A stretch of DNA of 64,000 nt from Massilibacteroides sp. (GCA_028708075.1 JAQVZS010000006.1:1-64000); one strand, 5' to 3'; shown: positions 7,466-17,005, numbered from the stretch's first letter. Made by a program: numbers and translations. The notes: generated by a model from the sequence alone, not told the origin.

Positions 7466-10255
7466 ATGAATGGGCGGATTATTATAACTTTTTGGGCATT
7501 ATTCGTTTTCACACAAATAAATGCGCAAATCAGTGAAGGAGGACTTCCTCCCAGCTTTAACTACAACTCGTCTCTAAAAAGCGAACCAGCTCCAACAGAA
7601 ATCTCTGTTTCTTTTAATGTTGAAGACTTAATTCTCGTAGATGAGTGGCAGGTTGCTCATGGAAGTCCGCTTCGGGTAGCTACGTCTATTCCGGTAAATT
7701 TGAATATGGAGAATTGCGGATCCTGGTCGATACTACCGGGAGGTGAAAAAATCTGGCAATTACGGATCCAGGCGGAAGGCGCAAAAGCATTGATGCTATA
7801 TTACAAAACGTTCGCTATTCCGGAAGGAGGCAAGTTATTCCTATATAATGCAGACAAAACACAAGTTTTAGGAGCTTATACTCAAGACACCAATCCACGC
7901 AACGATTTTTTTGCGACCGAGTTCATCGCGGGTGATGACATTATTCTTGAATACGTGTCTGCCTCTTCGGGTGAACAGGCATGTATTGAAATTGAAGAAA
8001 TAGGATATGGATACAACCATCTGAATGTAAGCTATACCAGCGAACTGAGAAGCAGTGGCTCTTGCATGGTTAATATCAATTGTTCGGAAGGCTCTGCTTG
8101 GCAAAAAGAAAAAGCCGGAGTTTGCCATACGATACAAAAAATCGGAACAAGTTCTTATATCTGTTCTGGTTCTTTAGTGAACAATACCGCCGAAGACTTC
8201 AAGCCCTATGTGTTGATGGCATATCATTGTATGGAAGCAAGCAAAGCAAGCTCGGTTACGACAGTCAGCACACCAGAAGAAATGAAACAATGGGTATTTT
8301 ATTTTAATTATGAAAGACAAGGTTGTTCTAATTCTGCTCCGGCGACTTACAAAACAATGATCGGCTGTACAAAAACGGCCTCTACCCCGTTAGACGGTGG
8401 GTCGGATGGACTACTCTTGCTACTCGACCAAGATATTCCGGAAAGCTACAATGTTTATTATAACGGATGGGACAGAAGAAATACGGCACCTCAGTCGGGA
8501 GTAAGCATCCACCATCCGAGTGGAGATTATAAAAAAATTTCTACATACACAAATAAGGGGGAACATGCAACTTGGTATGGAACTGACTCTGTTATAGGCG
8601 AAAGATCTGCACATTGGAACGTTGTCTTTACAGAAACGGAAAATGGGCATGGTGTAACGGAAGGGGGATCTTCCGGATCTCCTTTATTTAATCAAAATCA
8701 TTTGGTTGTGGGAACACTCTCCGGAGGCTCTTCTTCGTGTGAGGAACCGGATGAGCTTAATCTTTATGGAAAATTGGCTTATCATTGGAATAAATACAGT
8801 TTAGCGGACACTGCCCGAATGGATATCTGGCTGGACCCGGAAGGAACCGGTGCTGAAACGTTAAACGGACTTTCGCATACGGCAACGAAACCCGCCCCAA
8901 CGGATTTAAAACTCAGCTACGAAAACAAAGATGTAAATTTAAACTGGACTTCCCCAGATTACACCGAGACTCCTATGTATTATACTATTTACCGTACAAA
9001 CCAAGTTATCGGAACAACAGAAAATACTTCTTTTACAGACACAGATGTCAATCTCATCGGCGAAGTTTTTTATAGCGTCACAGCAGAGTATTCAGATGAA
9101 AGCGAATCATTGCCATTGAACGGGTCGATTATCATCCAGGAATATAAAGCCCCTGAAAATCTGATGATGAACAAAAATGGCAATGAAGTTACACTGAGTT
9201 GGGACAAACCGCTCTATACTCAGGCCATATCCTGGTCAACAAGCGATTCTTCTTTTACGATAAGTGCAAATATTCCTGTTTATTTTGGACAAGCATGGGA
9301 CGCGGACGATCTTTTGAATATCGATAATAATCTAATAACAGCAATAGAATGTTACATTGCTAAAGATGCGACTTACGAGGTTTATATCGTTCAGGGTGAA
9401 AGGACATATAAGCAGTCAGTGTCGAAATCGGACTATTCAGAAAAAAAAACAATCGAATTAACAACGCCTTTCGTTATCGATGCATCGAATGACTTAATTA
9501 TTTCTCTTTACACGTCCAGCACAAATAACGATACTGGAACGATGGCATGCGATGCCGGACCGGCAGTTATCGGAAAAGGAAATTTAATTTCCGAAGACGG
9601 ACAAGAGTGGTTTGTTCTTTATGATGGAACGGAAGAATCAGAAGAATTAAGCTTTGACAGTGATTGCAATTTTTATTTAGCCGCAATTATCAGTTCTGAA
9701 AAGGGTACGGTCTCAACACTAAAATCCTTTTCCTCGAAAAACTTTTCAAAACAATACTCAGGACAATTACAAAAAACACGACAAACAGCCTCCTTACGGG
9801 CAACAACCGAATCTACTCTATTTCAATATCCAGCAGCTTTCCCGGAAATCACCGGATACAAAGTTTACCGTAATTCGGAATTGTTAACTACCGATCCGAT
9901 CAATGCAATAGAATATACGGACAAGACATCTCCGGCAGGAATACATACTTACGGCGTATCCACGGTCTACGGCACTGAAGAAAGTGATAAGATTTTGTCG
10001 GAAATCAGTGTTGCGAACGAACAAATCATAAACGGAACAATAACACTCACCCCGACCTTGTTTACAGATCAAATCAGAATAGGGAACGCGGGTAGTGTAG
10101 ATAAACTCGAAATTTATGCCATAAACGGGTTGCGTGTACAGCAGATTCGGAATCCGGGAGAGACGATCAACACCTCTTCTCTTATACCGGGAGTTTATAT
10201 CTTTAAATTATATACAGAGAAAGGGATTTTAACCTTCGAAGGCATCAAAAAATAA
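7466..10255 (+). CDS. Secreted Lys-C-like S1 serine protease with T9SS sorting domain
   Basis: This is a 929-residue exported protease. Residues 1-21 are a signal peptide. A pro-region of about 170 residues precedes a trypsin-fold domain at about 195-450 with likely triad His254 (MAYHC), Asp314 (GGSDGLLLL) and Ser403 (GGSSGSPLF), resembling bacterial lysyl endopeptidases. Several cysteines suggest disulfides. A fibronectin type III-like segment covers about 470-560 and a beta-rich region follows. The last 80 residues look like a type A T9SS sorting domain, with KLEIYAINGLRV and then LIPGVYIFKLYTEKG. It should be secreted through the outer membrane and anchored or released there. Lys specificity is inferred from the family only. 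It meets envC tail to tail with one base between the stops. Confidence 0.85.
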   Translation: MNGRIIITFWALFVFTQINAQISEGGLPPSFNYNSSLKSEPAPTEISVSFNVEDLILVDEWQVAHGSPLRVATSIPVNLNMENCGSWSILPGGEKIWQLRIQAEGAKALMLYYKTFAIPEGGKLFLYNADKTQVLGAYTQDTNPRNDFFATEFIAGDDIILEYVSASSGEQACIEIEEIGYGYNHLNVSYTSELRSSGSCMVNINCSEGSAWQKEKAGVCHTIQKIGTSSYICSGSLVNNTAEDFKPYVLMAYHCMEASKASSVTTVSTPEEMKQWVFYFNYERQGCSNSAPATYKTMIGCTKTASTPLDGGSDGLLLLLDQDIPESYNVYYNGWDRRNTAPQSGVSIHHPSGDYKKISTYTNKGEHATWYGTDSVIGERSAHWNVVFTETENGHGVTEGGSSGSPLFNQNHLVVGTLSGGSSSCEEPDELNLYGKLAYHWNKYSLADTARMDIWLDPEGTGAETLNGLSHTATKPAPTDLKLSYENKDVNLNWTSPDYTETPMYYTIYRTNQVIGTTENTSFTDTDVNLIGEVFYSVTAEYSDESESLPLNGSIIIQEYKAPENLMMNKNGNEVTLSWDKPLYTQAISWSTSDSSFTISANIPVYFGQAWDADDLLNIDNNLITAIECYIAKDATYEVYIVQGERTYKQSVSKSDYSEKKTIELTTPFVIDASNDLIISLYTSSTNNDTGTMACDAGPAVIGKGNLISEDGQEWFVLYDGTEESEELSFDSDCNFYLAAIISSEKGTVSTLKSFSSKNFSKQYSGQLQKTRQTASLRATTESTLFQYPAAFPEITGYKVYRNSELLTTDPINAIEYTDKTSPAGIHTYGVSTVYGTEESDKILSEISVANEQIINGTITLTPTLFTDQIRIGNAGSVDKLEIYAINGLRVQQIRNPGETINTSSLIPGVYIFKLYTEKGILTFEGIKK

Positions 10256-10256
10256 C

Positions 10257-11558
10257 TCAACGGCTAATCCAGGGTGCGGGATTTAATTTTGTACGTTCTT
10301 TCCAGAGCTGGAAATGAAGAATCGTAGTATTACCATCTTCCGGATCCGAATAGATACGTCCCAACAATTGGCGGGTGTTCACTTTATCTCCTTGTTTAAC
10401 GTATACCTGGCTCAAATTACTGTATACGGTAAGGTAATTACCGTGGCGTACAATGACAGAATTATTATACCCCGGTACCACAAAAACGCGAGTAACCACA
10501 CCGTTAAAAACTACTTGAGCATCTGCTCCCGGGGAAGTCCGGAGATCAATACCGTTATTATTCGTGCGGATATTCTTCAGTTCCTGATGCTGTTGCTCAC
10601 CAAAGTAAGCCACAATCGTATAGCGTTTGTTTAACGGCGCAGGCAAACGACCTTTGTTTTCCGCAAAATTATCGGACAATTTTTTCTCCTCCTGCGTCAT
10701 GGCATAGCCACCTTTGATCTCCGCCACACGTTTTTCCGTACTTTTAGCCGGAGGCGTTGTCTTCCCACCTTTTACAGCGTCCTGTTCGCGGGCTTTACGT
10801 TCAAGCTCCGCTTTTTTGGCTTCCTCTTCCGCACGTGCCACCTCTTCTGCAATCAATTTCTCGATCTGCCGATTTAATAAAGCAGCCTGCTGTTTCTTCT
10901 TACGAAGAGCGGCCTGCAACTCTTTCTGCTTGCGGTTGAGCTGCTGAACTTCTACTTTTTGTGTCTTCTCCTCTTGCTGTAATTTATCTCTTTCCTGCTC
11001 ACGTAACAGAACTAAAGCCTGTTTTTCTTCCCTCGTTTTTTCCAAATCGTTCCGTTTCGATTCAATTTCTTTTTGTTTGTCTATGATTTCATAGGCCTGT
11101 TTTTTCTGCCAATTCCCGTATTCACGCAAATAACGCATTCTACGGATCGATTGAGAAAAATTATCAGCAGAAAGAATAAACAGAAGTTTGTCCTGTGAAT
11201 TCCGATGTTTATAGAGTTTTTCTAAAGATTTACTGTAACTTCCTTTTTTATTATTTAATTCTTTTTCCAAAACTTGGATCTCACGTTTCATCGATTCCAC
11301 CTGATTGCTGATAGCCACGACTTCCTGCGTCAACAGGCTTAATACTTTTTTACGGTTTAACAATTGGGAAGACAGCAGATTAAGTCGGTTCAAGGAATTC
11401 TTTGCCGTACGGGTTGTCTCTTTCAGCAAACGGTCTGCCTCTTCAATTTCGACCAATGCCTCCTTTCGTTGCTTTTCCAATTCTTTTACTCTAGCAGAAT
11501 GCTGAGAAAAAACCGGCAACGTCAAAAACAAGAATAAGACAAACCAAACTCCTTTCAT
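10257..11558 (-). CDS. EnvC-like murein hydrolase activator with degenerate M23 domain
   Basis: The protein has 433 residues: a signal peptide (1-18), a long coiled coil rich in Lys, Glu and Gln (about 20-255), a linker, and a C-terminal LytM/M23 domain (about 310-433). The zinc ligands of active M23 enzymes are missing: the HxxxD region reads NNNGIDLR, the middle His is Asn (VYSNLS), and the HxH reads ILHF with only one His. This matches EnvC/NlpD-type activators, which bind and switch on amidases at the division septum rather than cutting peptidoglycan themselves. Its start directly adjoins the stop of the DUF4292 gene, placing it last in the dut-TPR-DUF4292-envC run. Confidence 0.85.
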   Translation of the reverse strand: MKGVWFVLFLFLTLPVFSQHSARVKELEKQRKEALVEIEEADRLLKETTRTAKNSLNRLNLLSSQLLNRKKVLSLLTQEVVAISNQVESMKREIQVLEKELNNKKGSYSKSLEKLYKHRNSQDKLLFILSADNFSQSIRRMRYLREYGNWQKKQAYEIIDKQKEIESKRNDLEKTREEKQALVLLREQERDKLQQEEKTQKVEVQQLNRKQKELQAALRKKKQQAALLNRQIEKLIAEEVARAEEEAKKAELERKAREQDAVKGGKTTPPAKSTEKRVAEIKGGYAMTQEEKKLSDNFAENKGRLPAPLNKRYTIVAYFGEQQHQELKNIRTNNNGIDLRTSPGADAQVVFNGVVTRVFVVPGYNNSVIVRHGNYLTVYSNLSQVYVKQGDKVNTRQLLGRIYSDPEDGNTTILHFQLWKERTKLNPAPWISR

Positions 11559-12407
11559 TTATTCATTTTTTCTTCCACTTAATCCTTTCATTAATTGATC
11601 AAATGTTATCTTCTTATATTTGGATGGAATCGTGAAATCCAGCGTCACAGGGACATCCGGCTCAACACGAAAGAACGACAAAACCCCTTTTCCTGATTGT
11701 TTATTCCGAGAAACAATCCGTATATCCATAAGCATAGGAAAGGGTTGGTTCTCTACCATTCTGAAATCTTTATAGTCCCAATACAAATGATATTGTTCTT
11801 CTTTATCCGTCGCATGCAACGAAAGCAACTTTTCTTCACCGTCGGCTACGAAAGTATAACTCAGACCAAGTGCATCACTTGTCTTCGCCGTCGCTTTCGG
11901 TCCGTCTTGCGTAAGTTTAAAACGACGGTATTGTTCCGGCTGAATTGTTCTTTCTCCCGGAAGAAATATACGGTTCGTAAATAAAGCCTGTAAATTATAA
12001 AAGTTAAAATCGACTGGCAATTTCCCTTTCATCTGTTCGTAGCCTTCGGCAACATAACGCTTATTGAGGCGATCCATAGCTTTCACACTATCCCGACTGA
12101 ATTCGATCCGGAAAACTTCTATTCCCAGCATAGGTACGATAGAAAGTTGAAAAGCACTGTCTTTAACCATCTTTAGATCGACCCGCGAACTCAGATTTTT
12201 CTCCGGAGTGATGATTTCAATATTTAAGCGCGCGGACAATGTTTCATACTGAAAGACTCGCTCCTGCATCGAATTGAAGAAGTCGAGAGATGATTTTGCT
12301 TCACCAGCCACGACAGTCCCTACTTTCTCAACCGACTTACAGGCAGAAAACAGGAGCAAAAACAAAGATACAGCATAAAGGATAATATAAACCGTCTTTA
12401 TTTTCAT
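11559..12407 (-). CDS. DUF4292 lipoprotein (LolA/LolB-like fold candidate)
   Basis: This is a 282-residue lipoprotein with signal peptide and lipobox LLFSAC, so Cys23 would be lipidated. The body looks like DUF4292: SARLNIEI near residue 58, SRVDLKMVKDSAFQLSIV, then a strand with MLGIEVFRIEFSRDSV and DRLNKRYVAE. The alternating strand pattern resembles the LolA/LolB lipoprotein-carrier fold, which is an inference from pattern only. Genes of this type commonly follow a TPR protein in Bacteroidota, as here: its start overlaps the end of the TPR gene by four bases, implying translational coupling. A role in moving lipoproteins or lipids to the outer membrane is possible but unproven. Confidence 0.7.
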   Translation of the reverse strand: MKIKTVYIILYAVSLFLLLFSACKSVEKVGTVVAGEAKSSLDFFNSMQERVFQYETLSARLNIEIITPEKNLSSRVDLKMVKDSAFQLSIVPMLGIEVFRIEFSRDSVKAMDRLNKRYVAEGYEQMKGKLPVDFNFYNLQALFTNRIFLPGERTIQPEQYRRFKLTQDGPKATAKTSDALGLSYTFVADGEEKLLSLHATDKEEQYHLYWDYKDFRMVENQPFPMLMDIRIVSRNKQSGKGVLSFFRVEPDVPVTLDFTIPSKYKKITFDQLMKGLSGRKNE

Positions 12408-14167
12408 TTTGCATTCTCGTCTTCAATATAAACACCTTCACTTATTTTCCGTTCCAATACGGAACTTTCTTTTCCCAATTCTTTTGCTTTTTTCCACTGT
12501 TCGATAGCTTTTCCCTTTTCGCCTGTCATGTAAAGAATATCACCGTAATGATCGACTAATTCTGCACTGTTCGTTTTGTCTTTTTCCAAAGCACTTTCAA
12601 TGTAAATCTTTGCCAAAGAATAATTTCCCTGCATAAAAAATATCCAAGAATAAGTATCCAGATAAGTTGCATTATCGGGCTCCAACTTGATACATTGGGC
12701 GCTCATACGCTCCGCGCGTTTCAAATCTTTTTTGGCAAGCGAAAGAAAATAACTGTAATTATTCAAAACCACAACATTCTTGTCATTGTATTTCAATGCT
12801 TCGTCATAAGCTTCAAAAGCTTTGTCCATCTGCTCCATCTGGTAATAGATATCCCCTATCTGTCCGTAAAAATCTGATTTCAATGGCATATTATCCGTCG
12901 GGATGATTTGCAGACCGGCCTGATAAATCTCCAGAGCCTTCTCATATTCTTTTTGCTGATAATAGGCGATACCCAGATAGAAATAGTATTCAGGCGCACC
13001 TTGGAAAAGGTCCATACAACGGGTACAAATACGTATTACTTCGGGAAGATCTTCGGATTTAAGCGCCAGATTCAATAGTTGTTGCCATGCTCCGGCATTA
13101 TCCGGTTCCATCTCCGTGACCAACTGTATCTGAAACTTGGCTTCATCCTGTTTGTTTTGTGCGATCAGTAAACTCGCATACATCATCTTAATCTCCGTAT
13201 CTTCCGGGTGTTGCTCCAGCAACGTTTGAAAGAGAGCATTGGCACGTCCCGAACTTTTGTCGGCCTGATTTAGCTTAAGGATATAGCGCGAAAGTATGCC
13301 TACTTTAACTTCCACCTCTAATTTTTCATTAACCAACGCATCGTTTATCTGCGTTTCCGCAGCTTCTTTATCCCCTTTTGCCTCATAATAATTCGCCATA
13401 GAAACAATATAATACGGATTTTCGGGATCAATGTTTTTTGCTTTCGTATAATGCTCCAATGCTTTATCCAACTCTCCTTTTTCCAGATAAAGATCTCCCA
13501 TAATAATTTGATAATGGGGTTCCATCGGATATTTCGCGGCCAATTTTTCTATTTCCTTAAATGCCTCCGCCGGCTGCTCTAGCATATTGTATAGTTTATA
13601 TTTCTGCATGGAAAGCGCCTCATTCATCCCTATAACGGACTCCAACGCGTTAAACGCGTCGATCGCCCGAGCGATCTCGCCTTGTTGCGTCAACGATTCG
13701 GCTAAGTAATAATTCAATTCCGGCTTCCCGGGATATTCCCTAACCAATTGTTCAAATTCTTCAGAAGCCTCTCCGTACAAACCCAGATTGCGGGAAAGCG
13801 TCGCCAGCGCCATGCGGTAGGTAAAGTTGTTTTCACTATTAGCCACCGCTCGTTTTAACATTTCCAATGCCTTTTCGGGACGATTCTGTTGCATGAAAAA
13901 AGAAGATAATTCATACAAGACCGGAGCCGCTGTGGAATCAACGAACAAACAGTGATTAAAGGCTTCGTAGGCCATATCAAACTTCTCCGCGTTCTTCAGA
14001 TTTATTCCTTCATAAAAGAAGTAGTCAAATTTTCGCTGTTGTGCCTCGCTCAATTCTTTTTTCAGTGAAACCGTTTCTTTCTTCCCAGCATAGGAAAGAA
14101 AAGAAAAGACGGTCGTGAAAACGACAAAAAATAATAACGGGCGATATACTTGTCTGTGCATGCTCAT
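12404..14167 (-). CDS. Exported tetratricopeptide repeat protein
   Basis: This 587-residue protein has a signal peptide (about 1-26) and then a nearly continuous array of TPR helices, roughly a dozen, from residue 45 to 575. Typical units contain alternating A/G, Y and P positions, for example GDLYLEKGELDKALEHYTKA and GDIYYQMEQMDKAFEAYDEA. TPR arrays are protein-binding scaffolds; here it would act in the periplasm or at the outer membrane. It lies 3 bases after dut and overlaps the DUF4292 gene. Its partner is probably an envelope protein, given the neighbours. No catalytic domain is visible. Confidence 0.8.
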   Translation of the reverse strand: MSMHRQVYRPLLFFVVFTTVFSFLSYAGKKETVSLKKELSEAQQRKFDYFFYEGINLKNAEKFDMAYEAFNHCLFVDSTAAPVLYELSSFFMQQNRPEKALEMLKRAVANSENNFTYRMALATLSRNLGLYGEASEEFEQLVREYPGKPELNYYLAESLTQQGEIARAIDAFNALESVIGMNEALSMQKYKLYNMLEQPAEAFKEIEKLAAKYPMEPHYQIIMGDLYLEKGELDKALEHYTKAKNIDPENPYYIVSMANYYEAKGDKEAAETQINDALVNEKLEVEVKVGILSRYILKLNQADKSSGRANALFQTLLEQHPEDTEIKMMYASLLIAQNKQDEAKFQIQLVTEMEPDNAGAWQQLLNLALKSEDLPEVIRICTRCMDLFQGAPEYYFYLGIAYYQQKEYEKALEIYQAGLQIIPTDNMPLKSDFYGQIGDIYYQMEQMDKAFEAYDEALKYNDKNVVVLNNYSYFLSLAKKDLKRAERMSAQCIKLEPDNATYLDTYSWIFFMQGNYSLAKIYIESALEKDKTNSAELVDHYGDILYMTGEKGKAIEQWKKAKELGKESSVLERKISEGVYIEDENAK

Positions 14168-14170
14168 TCC

Positions 14171-14605
14171 TTATTGCTTACCGGTATGTCCGAAACCTCC
14201 TGTTCCTCGTTCTGTCTCATCCAACACGGCTTCCAATTGCCATTCGACATGACTGTGTGCCGTTATCACCATCTGACAAATCCGCTCTCCATCGTTTATA
14301 ACAAACGGTTCGTCGGAAAGATTAATCAGAATAATTCTTATTTCCCCCCGATAATCGGCATCAATCGTTCCCGGCGTATTCAACAGCGAAATGCCATGTT
14401 TAATCGCCAGGCCACTGCGGGGACGCATCTGTGCTTCATAGCCTTCGGGCAATGAAATATACAATCCCGTAGGGATTAATTTACGTTCCAGAGGGTTGAG
14501 TGTAACCGGTTCGGATAGAAAAGCACGAATATCCATTCCCGCCGACAACGGAGTCGCATAATGCGGTAACGGATGGTGTGACTTATTTATGATCTTTACA
14601 TTCAT
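14171..14605 (-). CDS. dut: Deoxyuridine 5'-triphosphate nucleotidohydrolase
   Basis: dUTPase hydrolyses dUTP to dUMP and pyrophosphate, keeping uracil out of DNA and supplying thymidylate synthesis. The 144-residue length is standard for the trimeric enzyme. All five motifs are present: AGMDI (about 22-26), PRSGLA (62-67), [11 protein letters not shown] (79-89) with the catalytic Asp and Tyr, RICQMV, and the C-terminal [10 protein letters not shown] that closes over the active site. It is the first gene of the dut-TPR-DUF4292-envC run. A perfect 13-base inverted repeat carrying a TATCTTTG box lies directly upstream. Confidence 0.97.
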   Translation of the reverse strand: MNVKIINKSHHPLPHYATPLSAGMDIRAFLSEPVTLNPLERKLIPTGLYISLPEGYEAQMRPRSGLAIKHGISLLNTPGTIDADYRGEIRIILINLSDEPFVINDGERICQMVITAHSHVEWQLEAVLDETERGTGGFGHTGKQ

Positions 14606-14608
14606 TGC

Positions 14609-14645
14609 ATTATTATCTTTGCTTTAGATAGACAAAGATAATAAT
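14609..14645. repeat. Perfect 13-base inverted repeat between ispG and dut
   Basis: ATTATTATCTTTG at 14609-14621 is the exact reverse complement of CAAAGATAATAAT at 14633-14645, separated by 11 bases. It fills the ispG-dut gap. Each arm contains a -7-like TATCTTTG, one on each strand. It may be an operator, or the hairpin ending the ispG transcript, although no T-run follows it. Confidence 0.7.
14633..14640 (-). promoter_or_regulatory. Candidate -7 box for dut operon
   Basis: The minus strand reads TATCTTTG, 27 bases before the dut ATG, inside the right arm of the inverted repeat. The -33 match is weak. Confidence 0.45.
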
Positions 14646-14648
14646 ATT

Positions 14649-16484
14649 CTAGTTTTGCCAGTCTCCGTTCTCTTTTATTAACTGAACCAAACGTTCCACC
14701 GCCTCTTCTTCAGGTACACTTTTCACAACACAAGTCTTCCCTTTATACAAACTGATACGACTTTTTCCAGCACCTACATAACCATAATCCGCGTCGGCCA
14801 TTTCTCCGGGACCGTTGACAATACAACCCATAATCCCAATTTTTAAGCCTTTCAGATGAGAGGTAGCCGCTTTAACACGAGCGATAGTCGCTTGCAAATT
14901 GTAGAGCGTCCGCCCACAACCGGGACAGGAAATAAATTCGGTCTTACTAGTCCTGGTACGCGTCGCCTGCAAAATGCCAAACATACAGTTATCGACCGAG
15001 TGCAAATCGACATTTTCGTCCTGCAAGAAGATCCCATCTCCAAATCCATCCAAAAAAAGGGCGCCGAAATCAGACGCGGATTCCAATTGCAAAGCTTCCT
15101 TGTCCGATTCAACATAGTTCCGATTTAAGACAACAGGCACATCACAGTCCGCAATCAACAGCCGGTGCATCGCCGCCCGTAAATGTCCGACTCCGTTGCT
15201 GTGCTCACTTGTCAACATTACCACAACAGTTTTATCTTCTTTCAGGAAAGCAAGCATTTCTTTCGACAGGTCTTCGTACGATATTTGCACAAACTTTAAT
15301 TCCGCATAACAAGAAGCAGCGTCTTTCCATTCTTTCGCCGTAAAATAAGGATATGTATCCGTTTCTCCCTTCCAAACTGTCGCATCCAAAATCCGGCGAA
15401 CACCCGAAGGAAAGTTTTCCAAAATCAGACTTCCCGTATAGAAATAATCCGGCTTCGCATTTTCATCTACAGAAAAAGAACCATTTCTTCGATCCGAAAT
15501 TACGATCGGAGGATGTGGAAAACCAACGCCGTTCACACTACGGGAACGATGGCGTTCGGCCGTCACCGGATCAAAGCCTGAAGCCGCCTGAGCAACAATC
15601 GGCAAATGTCCTTTTCGCTGTTCAATGTACGCCACTAATTTTTTCCCAACCGGAACTTCTACTTCCGGCTCTTCACTCAGCGAGACCCGTATTGTATCGC
15701 CTATGCCGTCAGCCAGCAACGTGCCAATTCCAACCGCGCTTTTTATCCGTCCGTCTTCTCCATCTCCCGCTTCCGTTACCCCCAAATGCAAGGGATAAGC
15801 CATCCCTTCGGCTTCCATCGTCCGAATCAGTAGACGTACCGCACGAACCATCAACACCGTATTCGAGGCTTTCATGGAAATAACCACATCCGAGAAATCC
15901 TCTTCGCGGCAAATCCGGAGAAATTCCATACAGGAAGCTACCATACCTTGAGGTGTATCGCCGTAACGGCTCATGATTCGATCAGACAATGAACCATGAT
16001 TCACACCGATGCGTACAGCCGTCCCCTGCGCTTTACATACTTTCAAAAAAGGGGCGAAACGTTCTCTTATCTTTTCCAATTCTGCCGCATATTCCTCATC
16101 CGTATATTCAATATGACTAAACGTCTTTTGCTTATCAACATAATTTCCAGGGTTAATCCGAACTTTTTCCACCGTCGTCGCCGCCACATCCGCAGCACGA
16201 GGATTAAAGTGTATGTCGGCGACCAACGGCGTACGATAATTCCGTTGGTCCAACAATCGGCGAATTTCACCGAGATTACGGGCTTCACGCTCACCCTGAG
16301 CGGTAAAACGGACATATTCAGCACCCGCATCAATCATCCGTATCGCTTGTTGAACAGCCGCTTCCGTATCCATTGTGGATACGCTCGCCATAGTTTGGAC
16401 ACGGACAGGATTTGCACCACCAAGCGGTGTATCTCCTATGTTTGCTACAGAAGATACACGGCGTTTATAATTGAAATAGTCCAT
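14649..16484 (-). CDS. ispG: 4-hydroxy-3-methylbut-2-enyl diphosphate synthase (long form)
   Basis: IspG converts MEcPP to HMBPP in the non-mevalonate isoprenoid pathway using a [4Fe-4S] cluster. The N-terminal TIM-barrel domain covers about residues 1-290. An insert of roughly 200 residues lies between it and the C-terminal cluster domain, as in plant and Bacteroidota/Chlorobi enzymes; at 611 residues it is much longer than the roughly 370-residue E. coli form. Cluster cysteines are seen in SCPGCGRTLYN (near 520 and 523) and MGCIVNGPGE (near 554). It is the last gene of the rpoN-PAP2-gcvH-purE-ispG run, 14 bases after purE. ispD of the same pathway lies at 33485. Confidence 0.97.
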   Translation of the reverse strand: MDYFNYKRRVSSVANIGDTPLGGANPVRVQTMASVSTMDTEAAVQQAIRMIDAGAEYVRFTAQGEREARNLGEIRRLLDQRNYRTPLVADIHFNPRAADVAATTVEKVRINPGNYVDKQKTFSHIEYTDEEYAAELEKIRERFAPFLKVCKAQGTAVRIGVNHGSLSDRIMSRYGDTPQGMVASCMEFLRICREEDFSDVVISMKASNTVLMVRAVRLLIRTMEAEGMAYPLHLGVTEAGDGEDGRIKSAVGIGTLLADGIGDTIRVSLSEEPEVEVPVGKKLVAYIEQRKGHLPIVAQAASGFDPVTAERHRSRSVNGVGFPHPPIVISDRRNGSFSVDENAKPDYFYTGSLILENFPSGVRRILDATVWKGETDTYPYFTAKEWKDAASCYAELKFVQISYEDLSKEMLAFLKEDKTVVVMLTSEHSNGVGHLRAAMHRLLIADCDVPVVLNRNYVESDKEALQLESASDFGALFLDGFGDGIFLQDENVDLHSVDNCMFGILQATRTRTSKTEFISCPGCGRTLYNLQATIARVKAATSHLKGLKIGIMGCIVNGPGEMADADYGYVGAGKSRISLYKGKTCVVKSVPEEEAVERLVQLIKENGDWQN

Positions 16485-16498
16485 AAAGGAATACGATG

Positions 16499-17005
16499 TT
16501 AATTGATTTTATACTTGAACTTTACTGCGGCCAACTCTTCGTTCGCCTTAACAATCTTCTTCTTCAGATCTTCTTTGTAAAGAACAAGCTTTTCCTGCAA
16601 TTGTTCATCCCCGACAGAGAGAATCTGTACCGCTAGGATTGCCGCGTTTAAAGCGCCATTGATTCCTACCGTTGCCACAGGAATTCCGGGAGGCATTTGC
16701 ACGATCGCCAGCAATGCGTCCATCCCATCCAGCGACGAATTAATGGGAACGCCAATAACAGGAAGCGGCGTCATCGAAGCTATCACACCACATAAATGTG
16801 CAGCCATGCCTGCCGCTGCAATAATCACTTTAATCCCCCGACCTTTCGCTCCTTTGGCAAAAACTTCTACCGCTTCAGGAGTACGGTGGGCAGATAACGC
16901 ATGGATCTCGAACGGGATCTCCATTTCGTCCAGCAGTTTAGCCGCCTTTTCCATAACGGGCAGATCCGACATGCTGCCCATGATAATACTCACAACCGGT
17001 ATCAT
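16499..17005 (-). CDS. purE: N5-carboxyaminoimidazole ribonucleotide mutase
   Basis: PurE rearranges N5-CAIR to CAIR in purine synthesis. The 168-residue length is typical of class I PurE. The nucleotide-binding GSMSDLPVM is at 8-16 and the conserved SAHRTPE, carrying the catalytic His, at about 39-45. Later come AAAGMAAHLCGV and the GVPI region. It starts 3 bases after the gcvH stop, so translation is probably coupled. PurK, expected as partner for class I PurE, is not in this window. Confidence 0.97.
   Translation of the reverse strand: MIPVVSIIMGSMSDLPVMEKAAKLLDEMEIPFEIHALSAHRTPEAVEVFAKGAKGRGIKVIIAAAGMAAHLCGVIASMTPLPVIGVPINSSLDGMDALLAIVQMPPGIPVATVGINGALNAAILAVQILSVGDEQLQEKLVLYKEDLKKKIVKANEELAAVKFKYKIN

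Noticed and set aside
15353..15883. A 176-codon open frame opposite ispG
   Set aside because: It is Pro/Ser-rich with no family pattern, and the ispG frame on the other strand is fully supported by motifs.
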